From: Oscillospiraceae bacterium
GTDB lineage: Bacteria > Bacillota > Clostridia > Oscillospirales > Oscillospiraceae
Length of the DNA: 13,544 nucleotides
Reading direction: 5' to 3'
Assembly: GCA_029065305.1 (NCBI GenBank)
Contig: JAIEIQ010000312.1
Span: 1 to 13,544, forward strand
Below, piece by piece: positions 12,807 through 13,544 of the stretch. The translations under genes were made by a program, and so were the position numbers. The notes beneath the pieces were generated by a model, which searched no databases, was not told the origin of the DNA, and was given only the letters and a program-made list of their open reading frames with translations. The stretch's first letter is position 1, and every line of letters starts with the position of its first letter.

Positions 12807-13544
12807 AGCTGATTCCTCCCTCTCTTGATAAACTGTCCTCTGTTTTCCGCCAGAACCGTCCCCCGGTCCACCGCCAGGCTCCCCCGGAGATAGACCTGCT
12901 CCGCAGCCCCCCGGACCGCCCAGCCCTCGTAGGGGGTGTAGTCCACGTTCTGGACCTGGTCCGCCGCCGTGATCACCCCCCGGGCCTCCGGATCCCAGAC
13001 CACGATGTCCCCGTCGCTCCCCGGGGCGATGACGCCCTTCCGGGGCCAGCAGCCGTAGAGCCTGGCGGGATTCTCGCACAGCACCCGGCACATGTCCTCC
13101 GCGCCGATGCGCCCCGCCGCCACACCGTAGGTGTACAGCAGCTGCCCCCGGTGCTCCACCCCCGGCAGTCCCCCGGGGATTTTGGTGAAGTCGTAGCGCC
13201 CCGCCCGCTTCTGGGCGGTGGTGAAGGGGCAGTGGTCCGTGGCCACGGTGTGGATCTCCCCGGACCGGAGGGCCTCCCACAGGGCCTCCTGGTCCTCCCG
13301 CCGCCGGATGGGCGGCGCGCACACGTACTTCGCCGCCTCCGTGAAGTCCGGGCTGTCGTAGACGCTGTCCTCCAGCAGCAGATAGTGGGGACAGGTCTCC
13401 ACGTACACCGTCTGCCCCCGCCGCCGGGCGGCGCGGACCTCCTCCAGCGACTCCCGGGCGGACAGGTGGACGATGATCACCGGCGCGGCCGTCAGCTGGG
13501 CCAGCCGCAGAAGGTGGGCCACCGCCTCCGCCTCCAGAGGGGCG
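12803..13544 (-). CDS. hyuA: Hydantoinase/dihydropyrimidinase-family amidohydrolase (C-terminal part, cut by window edge)
   Basis: The 3' part of a gene, about 247 residues; the frame stays open to the window end, so the N-terminal metal-binding motif lies outside. The visible part reads like D-hydantoinase/dihydropyrimidinase: an 'EAEAVAHLLRLA' helix, 'PVIIVHLSARESLEEV' with a metal-ligand-type histidine, 'GQTVYVETCPHYLLL', and ATDHCPFT, whose aspartate is the catalytic base position of cyclic amidohydrolases. Near the C-terminus come 'GSDGDIVVWDPEA' and the typical small beta-sandwich. The enzyme opens cyclic ureides (hydantoins, dihydropyrimidines or similar). Its stop overlaps the start of the M20 gene by four bases, so they form one operon read toward 11631. 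The name hyuA rests on context with ygeY/ygeW homologues; phenylhydantoinase, dihydropyrimidinase or allantoinase-like activity cannot be separated from this fragment. Confidence 0.88.
   Translation of the reverse strand, partial: APLEAEAVAHLLRLAQLTAAPVIIVHLSARESLEEVRAARRRGQTVYVETCPHYLLLEDSVYDSPDFTEAAKYVCAPPIRRREDQEALWEALRSGEIHTVATDHCPFTTAQKRAGRYDFTKIPGGLPGVEHRGQLLYTYGVAAGRIGAEDMCRVLCENPARLYGCWPRKGVIAPGSDGDIVVWDPEARGVITAADQVQNVDYTPYEGWAVRGAAEQVYLRGSLAVDRGTVLAENRGQFIKRGRNQL

Noticed and set aside
12807..13322. N-terminal extension of the second M20 hydrolase to 13322
   Set aside because: It lies wholly within the hydantoinase gene in another frame; ATG 12806 with GGGAGG ahead and an ATGA overlap is a much better start.

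Overview
The window looks like a chromosomal segment of a high-GC, Gram-positive anaerobe. The support is GGAGG-type ribosome sites before nearly every gene, a secreted protein with S-layer-homology (SLH) repeats, and GC-rich codon use. A gut Clostridia of the Flavonifractor/Oscillospiraceae kind is my best guess, but that is inference. No RNA genes, CRISPR arrays, transposases or phage genes are visible, and no gene-free stretch exceeds about 160 bases.

Left part (1-3514): a small XRE-type regulator preceded by a perfect dyad; a convergent threonine-synthase-type PLP enzyme with a zinc-ribbon-like N-terminus; and, divergent from it, a membrane-anchored XRE-type protein with a large outer domain. 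Hairpin terminators at about 375-409 and 3481-3514 separate the convergent pairs.

Middle and right (3523-13544): a catabolic locus built from the genes of the E. coli ygeW-ygeX-ygeY-hyuA-yqeA cluster, here reordered. A YheO/DauR-like regulator and an uncharacterised 493-residue PLP enzyme overlap by ATGA on the minus strand. Divergently on the plus strand run ygeY (M20 hydrolase), ygeW (knotted carbamoyltransferase), an SLH-anchored secreted protein, and arcC (carbamate kinase). Convergent to these, on the minus strand, a hydantoinase/dihydropyrimidinase gene (hyuA-like, cut by the window edge) overlaps a second, YgeY-like M20 hydrolase by ATGA.

Working model (inference): this is part of the anaerobic purine/uric-acid degradation cluster described in gut bacteria. 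The hydantoinase opens a cyclic ureide and M20 hydrolases cleave amide or carbamoyl-type bonds. YgeW phosphorolyses a ureido compound (2,3-ureidopropionate is the favoured candidate) to carbamoyl phosphate and an amine. ArcC converts carbamoyl phosphate plus ADP to ATP, CO2 and NH3. The 493-residue PLP enzyme may dispose of the amine product, taking the place of YgeX (2,3-diaminopropionate ammonia-lyase), which is absent here. The divergent promoter region at 5691-5851 carries a good sigma-A promoter and AT-rich direct repeats 21 bp apart that could be the regulator's operator. The partner genes expected nearby (xdh/xdhD, ssnA, ygfK) are not in the window and would have to lie outside it.
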